From Rana temporaria (Eukaryota; Chordata; Amphibia; Anura; Ranidae), in NCBI RefSeq assembly GCF_905171775.1, contig NC_053491.1, forward strand, positions 108,882,682 to 108,946,681: 64,000 nucleotides of DNA, in the 5' to 3' direction. Positions 33,592 to 44,072 of the stretch are shown here, one piece after another (position 1 is the first letter of the stretch; each line of letters begins with the position of its first letter). The notes beneath the pieces were generated by a model. It saw nothing but the letters and a program-made list of their open reading frames with translations. It made no database searches and was not told where the DNA came from. A program made the translations under genes and the position numbers.

Positions 33592-34433
33592 AGGGGTTGT
33601 AAAGGTTCGTCTTTTATTTTCTAAATGTGTTCCTTTAAAGCGGATCTCCACTCTAAAGTGGAGTCCCGCTGATCGGAACCCTCCCCCCCTCCGGTGTCAC
33701 ATTTGACACCTTTCAGGGGGGAGGGGGGTGCAGATACCTGTCTACAGACAGGTATCTGCACCCACTTCCGGCCCTACGATACGGGCAAAGGACGGGTTTT
33801 TTCCTTCCTTCCCGTCCGTCCCCCGTTGTATGCTGGGAACACTCGGCTCCCAGCACACAGCGGGAGCCAATCGGCGGGCGCAGCGCGACTCGCGCATGCG
33901 CCGTAGGGAACCGGGCAGTGAAGCCGGAGCGCTTCACTTCCTGGTTCCCTCACCGAGGATGGAGGGGGGAGCAGCAGGGTGACGAGCGATCGGCTCGTCA
34001 TCTGCTGCGATCGGTGCTGGACTCCAGGACAGGTAAGTGTCCTTATATTAAAAGTCAGCAGCTGCAGTATTTGTAGCTGCTGGCTTTTAATATATTTTTC
34101 CCGTGGCACATCCGCTTTAAGCTAGTGCATTGTTGGTTAACTTACCTTTTTAACTTCAATTTCCCTTCTAAATGTTTTTTTTTTCTTTGTTTAAATTTCT
34201 CACTTCCTGTTTCTCCTCAGTAAGCTTTCCACCATCATCCGAGCGGTGGAAAGTCATTTAGAACAGCTTACTGAACACCTTACTGAGGAGGAACAGGAAG
34301 TGAGAAATTCAGACAACGAAAACAAAGAAAAAAACATTTAGAAGGGAAATGGAAGGAAAAGGTAAGTGAACCAACAATGCAATAGCTTAAAGTAACCTAT
34401 TTAGAAAATAAAAAACAAACCTTTACAACCCCT
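33592..34433. mobile_element. TTAA foldback element, 842 bp, split
   Basis: Inserted at TTAA (33588-33591); the right duplicate is TCAA (34434-34437), one mutation. Ends AGGGGTTGTAAAGGTT and AACCTTTACAACCCCT. The whole element is a long imperfect palindrome: the left arm (ATTTTCTAAATGTGTTCC...CACTTCCTGTTTCTCCTCAG) is mirrored by the right arm (TGAGGAGGAACAGGAAGTG...GGTTA-side), with a loop near 34240. The left arm is interrupted by the element at 33639-34116. Confidence 0.85.
33639..34116. mobile_element. TTAA element, AGCGGA class, 478 bp
   Basis: Flanked by TTAA (33635-33638, 34117-34120). Ends AGCGGATCTCCACTCTAAAG and GTGGCACATCCGCT. The unoccupied site is visible in the opposite arm of the foldback host (AGCTTAAAGTAACC at 34385), so the 4-bp TTAA duplication is proven within the sequence. 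The interior has a GTGCAGATACCTGTCTACAG/ACAGGTATCTGCAC hairpin at about 33727-33762. Confidence 0.9.
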
Positions 34434-34469
34434 TCAAGGGGGTGAATCCATCCGGGGCTGAAGTGGTTA

Positions 34470-35199
34470 AAAAACAAAGAGCTGGATGCATTCCTAAATG
34501 CCCAAAATATAAGATATTAACATTTCTAGATAATACCACCAGAGATTGTTGATCCATGGATTATCCAATTGCCTTTGGGTGACCAGGAAGGATTTCCTTG
34601 TGGAGCAAATTGGACCAAACTTTATTTTTATTTTTTTATTTGGATCAACTGTGAGTATAGTATTCTGTGTATGTTGGTGTTCTATTTATTTATTCTATGT
34701 ATTTATTTATCTTTTTCTATTGGTTGAACTAGAAGGGCTTGTGTCTTTATTCAACCAGACTAATTATGTAAAAAATAAATAAAAAAAATTATGCAAGTAG
34801 TGTATGTACCTGAATTTGACGGCTTTTGCAGTCCCTTTACAACAGAGCAGAGTTTTGACAAAAGCAGCACAAGTAGCCAACCATTTCCTGTACTCACAAG
34901 GAATATGCTGACAAGAGCAGGACCATGTTACATCCTAAATATAAGTGTAATGTATAAAATGCGCTAAAAGGTGGAGTTAGTAGTGTAGCACTACCCCCGC
35001 AGGAGCTTTGGTTTAGATTTGGGTTTTGCACATTACCTCCAAGTTCGTTGTCTAGGGAAGAAGTCTGTAGAAATTGCAATGTCCACACAAGATGTAAAAC
35101 CTTCAACTGTTCGGTTTTATTTTTGCTGCATAAAACTTGTGAAGGAAGAAGAGAGTATAAAGAAGGTGAATGTTCAGGTACGACGCAGTACAGAATGCA
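34470..35199. other. unclassified DNA
   Basis: No gene or paired ends recognised. Open frames show no domain. Confidence 0.4.
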
Positions 35200-35960
35200 C
35201 AAAAAGTATTCAAAGTTCTAGTATTCGCCACTCACTCCTGAGTGGGTATTGCTCAACCGGATAGATCCCTCTCATATGGCCTAGCAGCCGGAATGACGCA
35301 CGGACAGTATAGGAACAGTCTCTGCGACAGACCGTCTTAGAGCGGAAAATGGATAGCCAGGAATCCTCTGCCACAGGATTTGAGTCCCGAACTTCCTGTC
35401 TTAAAGCAAAAGAGCCTTTAAGCCGATCCGGCGGACTGTAAGACAAATTGTGTATTGGATCCCTTTAGTCAACGAGGTCACCAGGCCTTTCCCGAGACAT
35501 CAGCTTGCCTTGCTTGGTCTCCTCCAGGGCAGGTCCTCCCCCGGTTTCCTTTGTTAAGCAGCTTCCCCCACTTGGATGGACAGCTTGGGATTCCTTCTAG
35601 TACCATAGGCCCCAGCCAGCATAGCTGGGCCTACATGATAGGTGCACAGCCTCGCACCAACGTGGTCCCGGGCTGAAATCACACACGCCACAAGGCGAAG
35701 AACCCCAATAAACAGTGTCTGCCCTTAAGTATCCCTTCCCAGCATGCACAGTGGGGTACTGTGCCGCTGCCGAGAAGGATCACTTAACATACCATGGTTT
35801 GACCAAGTTCCAACATAGGCCTGAGGTGGTAACACCACCTACAGGCAACAGGGGAAAATTTCTCCTGAGCACAACCATGGCTAGAACAGATTCTAATTTA
35901 CACAGTATTAGCAAAGTCTGAGCCCAACTTTGGGCTCAGACACCCCTAAATTTACAATAG
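35200..35960. repeat. unclassified possible repeat, GC-richer than flanks
   Basis: A block with even composition and unusual lack of simple sequence (CTCATATGGCCTAGCAGCCG, GGCGGACTGTAAGACAAATT). It feels like a transposon or LTR fragment, but I see no ends, no primer-binding site and no protein. Contains AATAAACAGTGTCTGCCC at 35708, a possible polyadenylation signal on the plus strand. Confidence 0.3.
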
Positions 35961-36675
35961 CGCCCAACTCATTGGGAGACCAGTGCTACAGTAGCAAAAG
36001 CTTTCCATTCTATTTTTTTTTTTAATAGGTTATTTTTTATTTTTTTTTCTGTCCAAAGTTCTCTTAAGAAGAAATAAAAAGAATTAAAAAAAAAGTACTT
36101 TACAGCCTGCGTAAAAAATAGTGCAGACTTTCCAGACAACAGTGTTCAATATAATTAATTACTTGGATTGTAAATGTCTGGATCTTCCTCGACTGATTAC
36201 TACATGTCCAAATACTGTCAACCATTCCTGTTCATATGAAGGGAGCTGTAGGGGATGGGAATGACCTCTACCAATTTGTTCTGCCTGGTGGCGATATACG
36301 CTGTGTTAGAGGAGGTTCTGCCTATCTGCCTGTACACAAGGTAAAAAAAAAAAGGCCAGTTAAGTCTGTAATTTGTGACATAATTATGCTGTAATATTAC
36401 TGCTGTCTTTTTCAACATATATGAGCAGGCAAATTTTGGATTTCCATTTCAACATATCTGTATACCAATAGGTAAGGACGATAAGCTTGAAAAAAAGCAC
36501 AAGGAGAATTAGCCTTTTTCTTCATTTATTCAACAAAAAATAGCAATAGATATAAGGGTCTAACTATGGAAAAGATGAGAGGTCCTTGACCTCAGAAGCT
36601 GCTATTACCTCTTCAGGCAGAAAGGAATTCCTGTAGGCATTTTATATGACTGTCCACTAGTCTCTGACATTGACT
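35961..36675. other. unclassified DNA
   Basis: AT-rich, no gene recognised. Confidence 0.4.
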
Positions 36676-36726
36676 CATAGTGATACGTAAACTGTCAGCG
36701 TTATATAAATCCTGTATAATAATAAT
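36676..36726 (+). mobile_element. L2-like LINE 3' tail
   Basis: GTCAGCGTTATATAAATCCT followed by GTATAATAATAAT is the terminal stem and TAA-type tail seen at 618, 40450 and 53116. The tail is the target of the element at 36727; further tail sequence (ATAATAATACGATAATAATAA) lies at about 38562-38583, beyond two insertions. Confidence 0.8.
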
Positions 36727-38058
36727 TAGGGTTGAGCGAACCCGAACTGTAAAGTTCTGGTTCGGTACGGACTTTGTTTTTTTTTGTACCCGGACCTGAA
36801 CCCGGACATTTTGCTGAAAGTTCGGGTTCGGGTCCGGTGTTCGGCAATTTAATGGTGCGCTGCAGGGCAGCCAATCACCATTTGTTTTACTTGTTTTACC
36901 TAGAAGCCATCACAGCCATGCCTACTATTGGCATGGCTGTGATTGGCCAGTGCAGCATGTGACCCAGCATGTGACCCAGACTCTATATAAGCTAGAGGCA
37001 CATAGCACAGCTTGTCACTCTGCTTTAGCTAGGGTAGGGAAAGGCTGCTGCTGACCTGAGGGAGAGATTTAGATAGGACTATCCTGCTTCAGAAATCTAC
37101 ACCAGCACTGTTTCTTTCTGTGAGATACTTTGCATTAGATAGTTTAGGCAAGGTTCCTGCTTGTTCTTATAGGGAGAGAATTATATAGGAGTCAGTCCTG
37201 GTTCACAAATCAAATTGCAGCTGCACTGCATCTGTTCCTGTGAGATTCTCTGCATATTGCACCAACACTGCATTTATTTATGTGAGATACTCTGCATTAG
37301 ATAGTTTAGGGCAAGGTTCCTGCTTGTTCTTATAGGGAGAGAATTATATAGGAGTCAGTCCTGGTTCACAAACCAAATTGCAGCTGCACTGCATCTGTTC
37401 CTGTGAGATACTCTGCATATTGCACCAGCACTGCATTTCTTTCTGTGAGATACTCTGCATTAGATAGTTTAGGATAAGGTTCCTGCTTGTTCTTATAGGG
37501 AGAGAATTATATAGGAGTCATTCCTGGTTCACAAATCAAATTGCAGCTGCACTGCATCTGTTCCTGTGAGATCATGTGAGGGTTTAAAGGGATGAGGTGG
37601 CAACCCTAGATCTTTCTCACTCTTTTGGGGTGTACCCTAATTTAAAAAAAAAAAAAATTAAAAACCAAAACCTGGCGTGTTGGCTACCTCGTCCTCCTCC
37701 ACCGCCGCTTCCACCTACACCGCCACCTCAACCTCCTACTCCATATGGACCTTGTCCTCCTAGGTCAAGATTATTTTTATTTTTTTTATGTTATTTTAAG
37801 TTATTTCCCTATCCACATTTATTTTCGGAGTACTTGCCATGCTCTTACCGACATTTTGCTGCCATTTGCAGCCCTCTAGCCCTTTCCCTTAGTGTTTTAG
37901 AGACATTTTTGTACTGAAAAGTTTGGGTCCCCATTGACTTCAATGGGGTTCGGGTTCGGGGTCAAATTCGGGTCAAGTTCGGGTCCTGAACCCGGACTTT
38001 TTTCCGAAGTTCGGCCGAACCCGTCGAACCCGAACATCCAGGTGTCCGCTCAACTCTA
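36727..38058. mobile_element. hAT-like TIR element, 1332 bp
   Basis: Ends TAGGGTTGAGCG and CGCTCAACTCTA (one mismatch). The left flank is ATAATAAT; when the element at 38060-38561 and one TAA are removed, the right flank also reads ATAATAAT. Since this is a microsatellite, the 8-bp reading is suggestive, not proof. Inner ends contain GTTCGGGTTCGGGTCC-type repeats that fold on each other. A CT/proline-like stretch near 37690-37760 is simple sequence, not a gene. Confidence 0.72.
37100..37575 (+). repeat. tandem repeat, about 162 bp, three copies
   Basis: TGAGATACT..GCATTAGATAGTTTAGG starts at 37121, 37283 and 37446, with intervals of 162 and 163 bp. Units contain TTATAGGGAGAGAATTATAT and ATTGCAGCTGCACTGCATCT. 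Confidence 0.88.
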
Positions 38059-38059
38059 A

Positions 38060-38561
38060 GGCCCCATACTCACGAGCAAACATGTCTGCTGAAACTGGCC
38101 CGCAGGCCAGTTTCAGCAGACATGTTTGGTCGTGTGTGGGCGCGAGCGGGCCGAATTCCAGCAAACATTTGCCCGCCGGGCCTTTTCCCAGCAGACAAAT
38201 ATTCCTGGACTTGTTTTAAAACAGCCGGCTGGAATTCAGCCCGCTCGGACATGTACGGTCGTCAGTACAGACCTACCGTACATGTCCAGGCGCCCGCCGT
38301 CCCTCGCATGCGTCGAATGACTTCGACGCATGCGTGGAAGCATTTTAAAGGCGGGCCGCCCACGTCGCCGCGTCATTGTCGCGGCGACACCGCGTCATCG
38401 ACGCGGCGACACCGCGGACACGCCCCGCGTATTGTTTACGCGCGGACTTCTGTACGATGGTGTGTACAACCATCGTACAGAAGCCCTCTGGCAGACATGT
38501 ATGGTGAAAACGGTCCGACGGACCGCTTTCACCATACATGTTTGTCCGTGTGTACCCGGCC
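38060..38561. mobile_element. TNA-target TIR element (TAA), 502 bp
   Basis: Ends GGCCCCATACTCACGAG and CGTGTGTACCCGGCC, flanked by TAA (38057-38059, 38562-38564). It abuts the last base of the previous element. Each end is a strong hairpin: ACATGTCTGCTGAAACTGGC with its inverse, and ACATGTATGGTGAAAACGGT with its inverse. It is closely similar to 39438-39929. The 190-aa open frame across it is an artefact of GC-rich palindromes. Confidence 0.86.
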
Positions 38562-38845
38562 TAATAATAATACGATAATAATAATTTTGACCACTCCTCC
38601 ATGCAAAATTCCTTCACTAGCAATTTCCTTGCATAAACTGCCAATGGGATTGAAATCAAGGCTTTACCTTGGCCAGTCTTTAGCCAGTCCATAATATTTC
38701 TTCTTTTTGAGACAAATTCCTTGGTGAATTTCTTAATGTTATCAATCAAAGATTCATTTTTAGTTTAGCTTAATTTCAACTTTCAAACAAATGGCCTCAT
38801 AGTCTCATCAAGTACGGTTTAATGCGATGCAGATTTCATTGTTAA

Positions 38846-39311
38846 AGGATAAGTTCACCTTTGGGAACATGTTACCGGTTTCAACTGTTTTTAGGGTAGA
38901 ACATGTAACATGTTCCCGATTCTGCAGCTGCTCTTCAAACCCCCCCCCCTTCCCTCACTGTGACAGAAGGGCAGGATCTTTCTCCCCGTACCTGCTGTCG
39001 CTATTTGAAAAGAATGTGCCCACACGGCCGTATCATTCATTCACAGAGTTCTTCAAATGAATGAGCTACAAGTACTGACAGCCTTTGCGGCTGTCGTCTT
39101 GTAGTTCTCAATGAACTACCACAGCGCTGTTGCCTGCTCTATAATGTTCATTGGTGGTTCCCGTCATTGTGTAACGACCTGTTCATACTAGGTATGAACA
39201 GACAGCTTACACTGACAATCTGTAAGAGCCCTGCTTTGAACCCACGATCGCAGGTGCAATGCTTTCCAGGATCTTACAAAAAAAAAATAGTAAATGCACA
39301 TTTTTTTACCT
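38846..39311. mobile_element. TTAA element, 466 bp, divergent ends
   Basis: Flanked by TTAA (38842-38845, 39312-39315). Ends AGGATAAGTTCACCTTTGG and AAATGCACATTTTTTTACCT are weak inverted relatives. It interrupts the Tc1 fossil. Interior has AACATGTTACCGGTTTCAAC and a following inverse ACATGTAACATGTTC. Confidence 0.65.
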
Positions 39312-39437
39312 TTAACTGCAAGCTGACTAGGCCCTGAAGCAGCAAACCATAATATTCTTCCCCACCATGCTTCACAGTAGGTACAAGGTATGACCACATA
39401 ACTCTGTCTTTCATCAGTCTTCAGAATATTGTTCTTA

Positions 39438-39929
39438 GGCCCCGTACACACGACCAAACATGTATGCTGAAACTGGTCCGCGGGCCAGTTTCAGCATACA
39501 TGTTCGGTCGTGTGTGGGCGCGAGCGGGCCGAATTCCAGCAAACATATGCCCGCCGGGCCTTTTCCCAGCGGGCAAATATTCCTGGACGTGTTTTAAAAC
39601 CGTCCGCTGGAATCCTGCCCGCTCGGACATGTATGGTCGTCAGTACAGACCTACCGTACATGTCCGAGCGCCGGCCGTCCCTCGCATGCGTCAAATGACT
39701 TTGACGCATGCGTGGAAGCCTTTAAATGGCAGGTCCGCCCACGTCTCAGCGTCATCGCCGCGTCATCGTCGCGGCGACGACGCGGACACGCCCCGCGTAG
39801 TGTTTACGCGCGGACTTCTGTACGATGGTTAGTACAACCATCGTACAGAAGCCCTCTGGCAGGCATGTACGGTGAAAACGGTCCGACGGACCGGCTTCAC
39901 CGTACATGTTTGCTCGTGTGTACCGGGCC
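39438..39929. mobile_element. TNA-target TIR element, 492 bp
   Basis: Ends GGCCCCGTACACACGACC and CGTGTGTACCGGGCC, flanked by TTA (39435-39437) and TAA (39930-39932), so one base has changed or the target was degraded. About 90% alike 38060-38561 by eye, including the same terminal hairpins. Confidence 0.82.
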
Positions 39930-40185
39930 TAAGAGGGCCTGGTCTTTGTCTATATGTTCAATTACAAATTGTAGTCTTGCTTTAACCCTTTCACTGCCAG
40001 ATCTGTACACCGTATAGACCTACAGAAGTGCCTGCAGGTGGCCAAGTCCGTACGGCGTACAGACGCTCCTTTTTCCTCTCCTATAAGCTCACGGTCACTT
40101 CAATGACTATAGTCTTATATCAGAATTGTTCAGCAGACTGCTGAAAAATTATATAACTCTGATCAGCGAATTACAACCAGGCCTC

Positions 40186-40725
40186 AGGCCTTGTTCACAC
40201 AGGCCATACACAGCGCACATTTACAGGGATGCACAGGTGTTCTCTGCATCTCTGTGAAGACAGTCCCATTGATGTAGTTTGGGATGCAGCAACTGCACCA
40301 ACAGAGATTTTGCTTCCAATTTTTCTTCCATGTTGGTCCACATGCATGTCCCTGAGCTCACACTGCCTGCGTTCAGGGTGATGTACCCACACCAATGTCA
40401 GATTGGAAGCAGCAGCTATGCCTGGGCAGTCGTTGCATTCAAATTCCCCCTCCTTTTAGAATGTAAGCTCTACGAGCAGTGACCTCCTGTACCTTCTGTA
40501 TCGAACTGTACTGTAATTGTGCTGCCTCCCCTCTACATTGTAAAGCGCTGAGTAAACTGTTGGCGCTATATAAATCGTGTATAATAATAATAATCCAAAT
40601 TGACATAAATGGGACTGCCTGTACTGGGATGCACAGAACACCTGTGCCTCCCTGTGCGAGTAAAAATGGCCCTCCATGGGCGTACGCTTTAGTATGCCAC
40701 ATGTGAATGATGCTTTAGTAGTAAT
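40186..40725. repeat. inserted repeat containing an L2-like LINE tail
   Basis: 40450-40598 is a plus-strand L2-like 3' tail (ATGTAAGCTCTACGAGCAG, TTGTAAAGCGCTGAGTAAAC, TTGGCGCTATATAAATCGTG, then TAA repeats). It sits within a repeat whose left (CCTTGTTCACACAGGCC) and right halves share words with 6984-7375. Limits of the outer repeat are uncertain. Confidence 0.6.
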
Positions 40726-41378
40726 TTAGCAGGGATTTTGTAAGTTATGTTTATGTGCACTATTAATAATTTTAGTGTATTTGTAGTGAAAATATTGTTT
40801 TGATAAACATTTGCAGAAATATCGTGCTGCCTTAAAAATCAGTGGTACCTTCTTTTTATTCTACTGGCCATGTGCTTTCAGAAAATGTATGTTTTTTTGG
40901 ATTCTTTTGTGAAAATATTGCTATGGTAAACATATATCGTGGGGCCTTAAAAATTTGTAGCACCTTCTTTTTATTCTACTGGTCCTATGCTTTCCGAAAA
41001 TATATGGTTTGGGGGGATCTTTCACAAATTCTGAATACTGTAAGGGAAAAATTAAAACCTTCCGATTTTTGAGAAATTTGTATATTTTCATGTTTGCGTA
41101 GGTACGATTTAAACCATTGTGCAAAAAGGGACAATGTAAAAATTACAAATATTTGTTATGTATTAACTCCATACAGGTTAAGCTTTTATATTTAGTTGGA
41201 ATTTAGCAGGAATTTTGTAAAATTAGCTGTGTTTTTACCTGCTAATAATGATTTTAGTAAATTTGTAGCAAATAAAAATGTTGATAAACATTTGCGCAAA
41301 TACTGCAGGGCCTATAAAAATAAGTAGCACCTTCCTTTTATTCCAGAGGTTATATGCTTTCAGAAAATATATGGTTTC

Positions 41379-41401
41379 GGGGGGGGGGGGGGGGGGGGGG
41401 G
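41379..41401 (+). repeat. uninterrupted run of 23 G
   Basis: A pure G homopolymer inside the piggyBac-like element. It replaces the shorter GGGGGGATCTTT seen in a sister block at 41013, so it has expanded. Confidence 0.9.
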
Positions 41402-42202
41402 TCTTTTACAAACTCTGAAAGCTGTAAGTGAAAAATGAAAACCTCCAGATTTGTTGAATTTTTTTGGGGTATGTTCAATTTTCACCATTTTGCAAAAAGG
41501 CGCACTTTAAAATGTACAAATATCTGTTATTTATTAACTCCATACAAGTTAAGCTTTTGTATTTAGTAGGATTTTTTATATTTAGAAGGGATTTGGCAGG
41601 AATTTAGTAAAATTCGCTTCAGATTTTTAGACAGACTTGGATTTTTACATTTTTGCATCTGTTTAATTTTCACCATTTCGCTAAAAGGTGCAATTTAAAA
41701 GTTACAAATATTTGTTATTTATTAACTCAATACAGGTTAAGCTTTTATATTTAGTAGGAATTTTGTAATATTGGCTGTGTATTTATCTGCTAATCATGAT
41801 TTTATTGGATTTTTAGCAGACATTGTTTTGATAAACATTTGCGCAAATATTGTGGGACCTTAGAAATTAGTAGCACCTTATTTTTATTTTACTGGTCATG
41901 TGCTTTTAGAAAATATATGGTTTGGGGGTCTTTTACAAAAAAAAAGTTATAAGTGAAAAAATAAAAAAGCTAAGGAAAAATTGCAAAAATGGTCTGGCCA
42001 CCTGAGTGTACAAAATGGAGCACAGGGCGTGGCAGCGAAAGGATTAATGTTGTTTGAGAACAGCAAAGGTTTTTTTCCTTTCACATCGCCCATGCCAGTA
42101 ATATTTGTTCAGTTTCTTTATGATAGCAGACATATGCACTTTGACATTAGCTGTTACAGGGGTTACCTACAGAGCCTGCAATTCCATGTTTGGGGTTCTT
42201 AA

Positions 42203-43468
42203 AGTGGAGTTCCACCCAGATATTTTTTTTTTTTTTACCAAAAAAATAAAAAATTTAAAAGAAAAAATCATACTCACCAGAAAGGGCTGTTGCTATGCGG
42301 AAGTATCTCTTCTGCCTCTTCCTCCACCACGGTCGTCTTCTTCTTTGTCCTGCGTCGCGGTGTCTTGTGGTGAATGGGGCGCGCTGCCTTAAGGGAACTG
42401 TATGTAACCCAGGAGGCAGCCGCCCATTCACAAAGCGCCTTGCGAGTTGCGCATGTGCAGTAGGAAACAGGCAGTAAAGCCGTAAGGCTTCACTGCCTGT
42501 TTCCCTTAGTCAGGATGGAGGTGCCGAGGACAGATAAGTGTCCTTATTAACCTCCCTGGCGGTATGATTCTTTCAGAAAAAACATGCTGAAAGCGGTACC
42601 ATTATTTGCAAGGAAATTTGGCGTTTTATATTGTAGGTCTGTAATTTTTAGAAATAACTCACTTAAATCTGACCAAACAACATTCTAATAGGCATCCCGG
42701 GTATGACATTTTTTTAAAAACAAAATTATAAATTATAATATAATAAATAATTATAAATAATTATAACAAATAATAATATAATTATAATAAAAATTATTCA
42801 ATAATGTAATCAAATCAAAATCACTGAAATTTGCTCAGTTGCAGAATTGTTGCTGTCATTTTTTTTTTTTTTTTATGACGAATTTTCCCACAAATCGCAC
42901 AATTCTGCAAGTGATTATAATTTATTATTGCTGTTTTTTAGCTGATCTAAAACTATTTTTGACATAAAGGGACACTTTTGGTTGCTATGGACAATCTACA
43001 GTTTGCAGGGAGAAAGAAACGTTTTTATTATATAAAATGACATGCATGACACAGGACAGACCACTAGGGACAAGGGGGTGTGTTTTTTTTACATACAGTA
43101 AACAGTATACTGTATGTAAAGTGTTTGTTTACTTTTTTGAATTTGGCGCCGTTCTCCGTCCCCGTGCGTCGTAACGTCGCAGGGAACGGAGATCGGCGTC
43201 ACACAGAGGCACTGTGTGAATCGAGCGAGGTCCCGCTCGCTCACACAGCACGGTGGCATCGCTGGATCCAGGGACAAGGTAAGTAAACCATGCCTGTGGA
43301 TCTAGCGAGGCAAGCCCGAGTCTGACTCGGGGTTACCGATCGTAGCCCAAAAATCTCACCCCGAGTCAGACTCGGGAATACCGCCAGGCAGGTTAAAAGT
43401 CAGCAGCTACACTGTTAGTAGCTGCTGACTTAAAAAAAAAAAAAAAAAGTCACGGATGGAATCCCGCT
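42203..43468. mobile_element. TTAA element, AGCGGA class, split
   Basis: Flanked by TTAA (42199-42202, 43469-43472). Ends AGTGGAGTTCCACCC and GGATGGAATCCCGCT. Own sequence is about 420 bp; the rest is the element at 42551-43392. The host Tc1 fossil resumes on either side. Confidence 0.82.
42551..43392 (-). mobile_element. TTAA element, CTCCCTGGCGG class
   Basis: Flanked by TTAA (42547-42550, 43393-43396). Left end CCTCCCTGGCGGTATGATTC, right end AATACCGCCAGGCAGG. This is the reverse-complement relative of 20432-22018 without its two inner insertions. It has AT-rich ATAATTATAATAAAAATTAT (about 42780) and a GACTCGGG/CCGAGTC hairpin near 43320-43375. Confidence 0.87.
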
Positions 43469-43894
43469 TTAAAGACTTTTTCAGTATTAAACTTTTTGCT
43501 CTTGAGCTGAGTTTGCTGGGTCAGCCAGCCCTGGATAAATTAGCAATTGTTTGAACTCTACACCACTTTTTTTCTTACAGTAGAATGATTGTTTTCACAT
43601 AATTTAGTTATGGTTTTAAATCCCTTGACAGGCAGGCATCTACGACTTTCTTTCTGAGGGCCTTAGAGAGCTCATTTGATCTTAGCATAATAATACCAGA
43701 GAAGTTAAGAGCAAAGAGAACATCCAACCCTAAATATCTGATGTTTAACCCCTTTGTAGCGAGAGTTAAACGAATCCTAGTGCCTGGACACAATTTTGCA
43801 ACTGTGCTAGTAAAAATAGTACATCATTGCTAATAAAACTAGTACATCATTGCAACTACTTTGTGTATCCAGGTGAATTATACCTTGTCTTTAA

Positions 43895-44001
43895 CCCTTT
43901 CACACATAAGCCTATTTCTGATATTTGTTGCTGACAAGTTAAAATACGTATTTTTTGCTAGAAAATTACTTATAAGCCCCAAACATTTTATACACACATA
44001 C

Positions 44002-44072
<71 letters not shown>

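Larger units (their letters stand above)
31545..34465 (+). mobile_element. TTAA element core, split by two insertions
   Basis: Parts of the 7380-8248-type core appear in order: GCACTGATTACTGTAATAAT (31564), CCATTACTAGTAAA, TTTTGCGCAAATCAATCAAC, GGCCTAAACTGATGAAT (31811), then after the Tc1-like transposon AAAACACAGAGGTGATCAAA (33500), CACCAAAAGAAAGCTCTATT, and finally GGGGCTGAAGTGGTTAA (34452-34468). The left end is lost. Own sequence is about 520 bp. Confidence 0.75.
39986..42043 (+). mobile_element. piggyBac-like TTAA element, 2058 bp, non-coding
   Basis: Flanked by TTAA (39982-39985, 42044-42047). Left end CCCTTTCACTGCCAG and right end GTGGCAGCGAAAGG; the CCCTTT..CTGCCA form is that of frog piggyBac-like elements. 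No transposase is present. The right 1.2 kb consists of three or four diverged copies of one block with GATAAACATTTGCG, TAGCACCTTCTTTTTATTCT, AACTCCATACAGGTTAAGCT (40799-41990). Contains the composite insertion at 40186-40725 and a 23-G run. Confidence 0.75.
38585..43860 (-). pseudogene. Tc1-like transposon fossil, swollen by four insertions
   Basis: Minus-strand transposase traces lie in five islands. 43800-43475: LRSNELSKALRKKVVDACLS, the Tc1 N-terminus, then a trace of the linker. 42198-42048 and 39981-39933: short non-catalytic islands. 39434-39316: TYCEAWWGRILWFAASGPSQ, a decayed version of the Tc1 TVKHGGG..M.WGCFAASG block before the second Asp. 38841-38585: a last, poorly readable part with ARK and EEW echoes of the C-terminus. 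Insertions at 38846, 39438, 39986 and 42203 add about 4.28 kb to roughly 1 kb of original sequence. Many stops; no activity is possible. Confidence 0.72.

Noticed and set aside
35200..35960. LTR of an endogenous retroelement
   Set aside because: No TG..CA ends, second copy, primer-binding site or polypurine tract could be found, so it is only listed as unclassified.
38122..38694. 190-aa open frame, plus strand
   Set aside because: It runs across a GC-rich palindromic TIR element and its flank; the complementary strand is equally open, and the near copy at 39438-39929 does not keep the frame.
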